Source: Anaerolineae bacterium
GTDB taxonomy: Bacteria; Chloroflexota; Anaerolineae; JAADDB01
Direction: 5' to 3'
Assembly (NCBI GenBank): GCA_015486895.1
Contig: WFQT01000492.1
Span: 1-21,540, forward strand
Length of the DNA stretch: 21,540 bases
The notes under the pieces were generated by a model. That model made no database searches, had not been told where the DNA came from, and was given only the letters and a program-made list of their open reading frames with translations. Made by a program: the position numbers and the translations under genes. Below are positions 20,552-21,540 of this stretch, piece by piece. Every line of letters begins with the position of its first letter. The stretch's first letter is position 1.

Positions 20552-21540
20552 ATGGCAGAAGAGAAATTAATTGCTTATTGCATGAAGTGCAAAGAAAAAC
20601 GGGAGATGAAAGACCCGGAGCCAATTTTCTTGGCTAATGGGGCACCTGCTACCCGTGGTACTTGTCCTGTCTGCGGGAGTAAGCTTTTCCGCATGGGTTG
20701 GACGCCTGCTCATGAGGGGCTTCCAAAGCCGGAGAAAGTGGAGCGGAAGGCACCGCAGCGTAAGAAGCGTAAGAAGAATGAAAAAGCATCCCGGCATCGG
20801 GCGGTGCATAAATTGGTGGTGGTGGAATCGCCCGCCAAAGCACACACTATTGGCCGCATGTTAGGCAGAGGGTACACTGTGCGCGCTTCCGTTGGCCATG
20901 TGAGGGACTTATTGCATTCTCGTTTGTCGGTGGATGTAGAGCACGACTTCGCACCCCATTACACGATCCCGCGGGATAAACGCCCGGTGGTCAAGGAGTT
21001 GAAAGCGGACGCGGCAGCGGCGGAGGAGGTCTATTTAGCCACCGACCCGGACCGGGAAGGAGAGGCGATCGCCTGGCACATTATGGAGGCGACTAAGGTC
21101 GACCCTGCCAAAGTGAGACGGGTGGTTTTCCACGAGATCACCAAACGAGCAGTTGACGAGGCATTTTCAGTACCGCGCGAGCTGAACATGGATTTAGTGA
21201 ACGCCCAGCAAGCTCGCCGGGTGCTGGATCGCTTGGTGGGCTACCAGGTGAGCCCGTTGCTCTGGAAGAACGTGCGTAAACGCACTTCCGCTGGTCGCGT
21301 CCAGTCGGTGGCACTGCGGTTGGTGGTGGAGCGAGAGCGCGAGATTGAAGCTTTTGTGCCTCAAGAATATTGGAGTATTGAAGCGGAGCTTGCTCGTGCG
21401 GTGGAACATGCGCTGCCGGAGCGAAGGCGGTTCCGAGCTAAACTGGCTAAGATTAACGGCCAAAATGTAGAAATTCCTGACGAACAGACAGCACAAGCAA
21501 CGATAGTATTGCTGCAAAAGTCGATTTACCACGTTAGCAA
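20552..21540 (+). CDS. topA: DNA topoisomerase I with N-terminal DUF5679-like zinc ribbon (5' part; continues beyond the window)
   Basis: Type IA topoisomerase that relaxes negative supercoils. The frame is open from the ATG at 20552 to the window end (329 codons). Residues 1-50 form a zinc ribbon with CMKC (10-13) and CPVC (38-41), resembling DUF5679. A Lys/Arg-rich linker follows (about 60-88, including RKKRKKN). The TOPRIM domain starts at KLVVVESPAKAHTIG (87-101), with Glu92 and the acidic ATDPDREGEA (163-172). NAQQARRVLDRLVGYQVSP (217-235) and SAGRVQSVALRLVVERE (246-262) are classic TopA blocks. The catalytic tyrosine lies beyond the window. AGGAG is 16 bases from the ATG, far for a ribosome-binding site, so read-through coupling from dprA is plausible. 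Confidence 0.95.
   Translation, partial: MAEEKLIAYCMKCKEKREMKDPEPIFLANGAPATRGTCPVCGSKLFRMGWTPAHEGLPKPEKVERKAPQRKKRKKNEKASRHRAVHKLVVVESPAKAHTIGRMLGRGYTVRASVGHVRDLLHSRLSVDVEHDFAPHYTIPRDKRPVVKELKADAAAAEEVYLATDPDREGEAIAWHIMEATKVDPAKVRRVVFHEITKRAVDEAFSVPRELNMDLVNAQQARRVLDRLVGYQVSPLLWKNVRKRTSAGRVQSVALRLVVEREREIEAFVPQEYWSIEAELARAVEHALPERRRFRAKLAKINGQNVEIPDEQTAQATIVLLQKSIYHVS

Overview
The window looks like a chromosomal piece of a member of the Chloroflexota (Anaerolineae/Caldilineae-like), probably a facultative or anaerobic heterotroph. The clues are a DNA topoisomerase I with a DUF5679-type zinc ribbon fused to its N-terminus, an LDH-like malate dehydrogenase, a YqhQ-type DUF1385 protein, a CapA-like protein preceded by a binding-protein-like domain, and GC-rich palindromic repeats. 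The lineage is inferred from family resemblance only. No rRNA, tRNA, CRISPR array or intact transposase was seen.

Positions 352-9563, all on the minus strand, form a glycerol/dihydroxyacetone region in two blocks. The first block reads glpF (facilitator), dhaK, dhaL, glpK. It is driven from a near-consensus promoter at about 9810-9837 with two ACATATGT palindromes over the predicted start site, and it ends at a strong hairpin terminator (4941-4967). The second block reads glpA, then SdhB-, SdhC- and SdhD-like genes, a small two-helix membrane protein, a methyltransferase with a Cys-rich tail, dhaM and an HPr gene. Its genes are tightly spaced and several overlap. GlpK would make glycerol-3-phosphate and GlpA would oxidise it to dihydroxyacetone phosphate. 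DhaK-DhaL-DhaM plus HPr would phosphorylate dihydroxyacetone with phosphate from PEP, but no Enzyme I gene is in the window.

The most striking point is that glpA lacks its usual partners glpB and glpC and also lacks the C-terminal BFD-like [2Fe-2S] domain of E. coli GlpA. In their place sit a complete set of complex II electron-transfer and membrane-anchor subunits (SdhB/C/D), with no sdhA. I infer a hybrid quinone-reducing glycerol-3-phosphate dehydrogenase: a GlpA head on a succinate-dehydrogenase-type stalk and anchor.

Positions 10254-15378, also minus, hold three separate genes: a trehalose synthase (treS), a DAO-family FAD oxidoreductase of unknown substrate, and a membrane-anchored CapA-like protein that has lost most of its metal-binding residues. 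At about 15400 transcription switches to the plus strand with a DUF1385 membrane protein (good promoter), malate dehydrogenase, a LarA-family nickel-pincer racemase/epimerase, dprA and the 5' part of topA, which runs off the window.

Intergenic DNA carries two dispersed repeat families: a GC-rich palindromic element (1-75, 19109-19177, partial 19191-19217) and 'CCACAGATTACACAGATT'-like runs found in at least five gaps.
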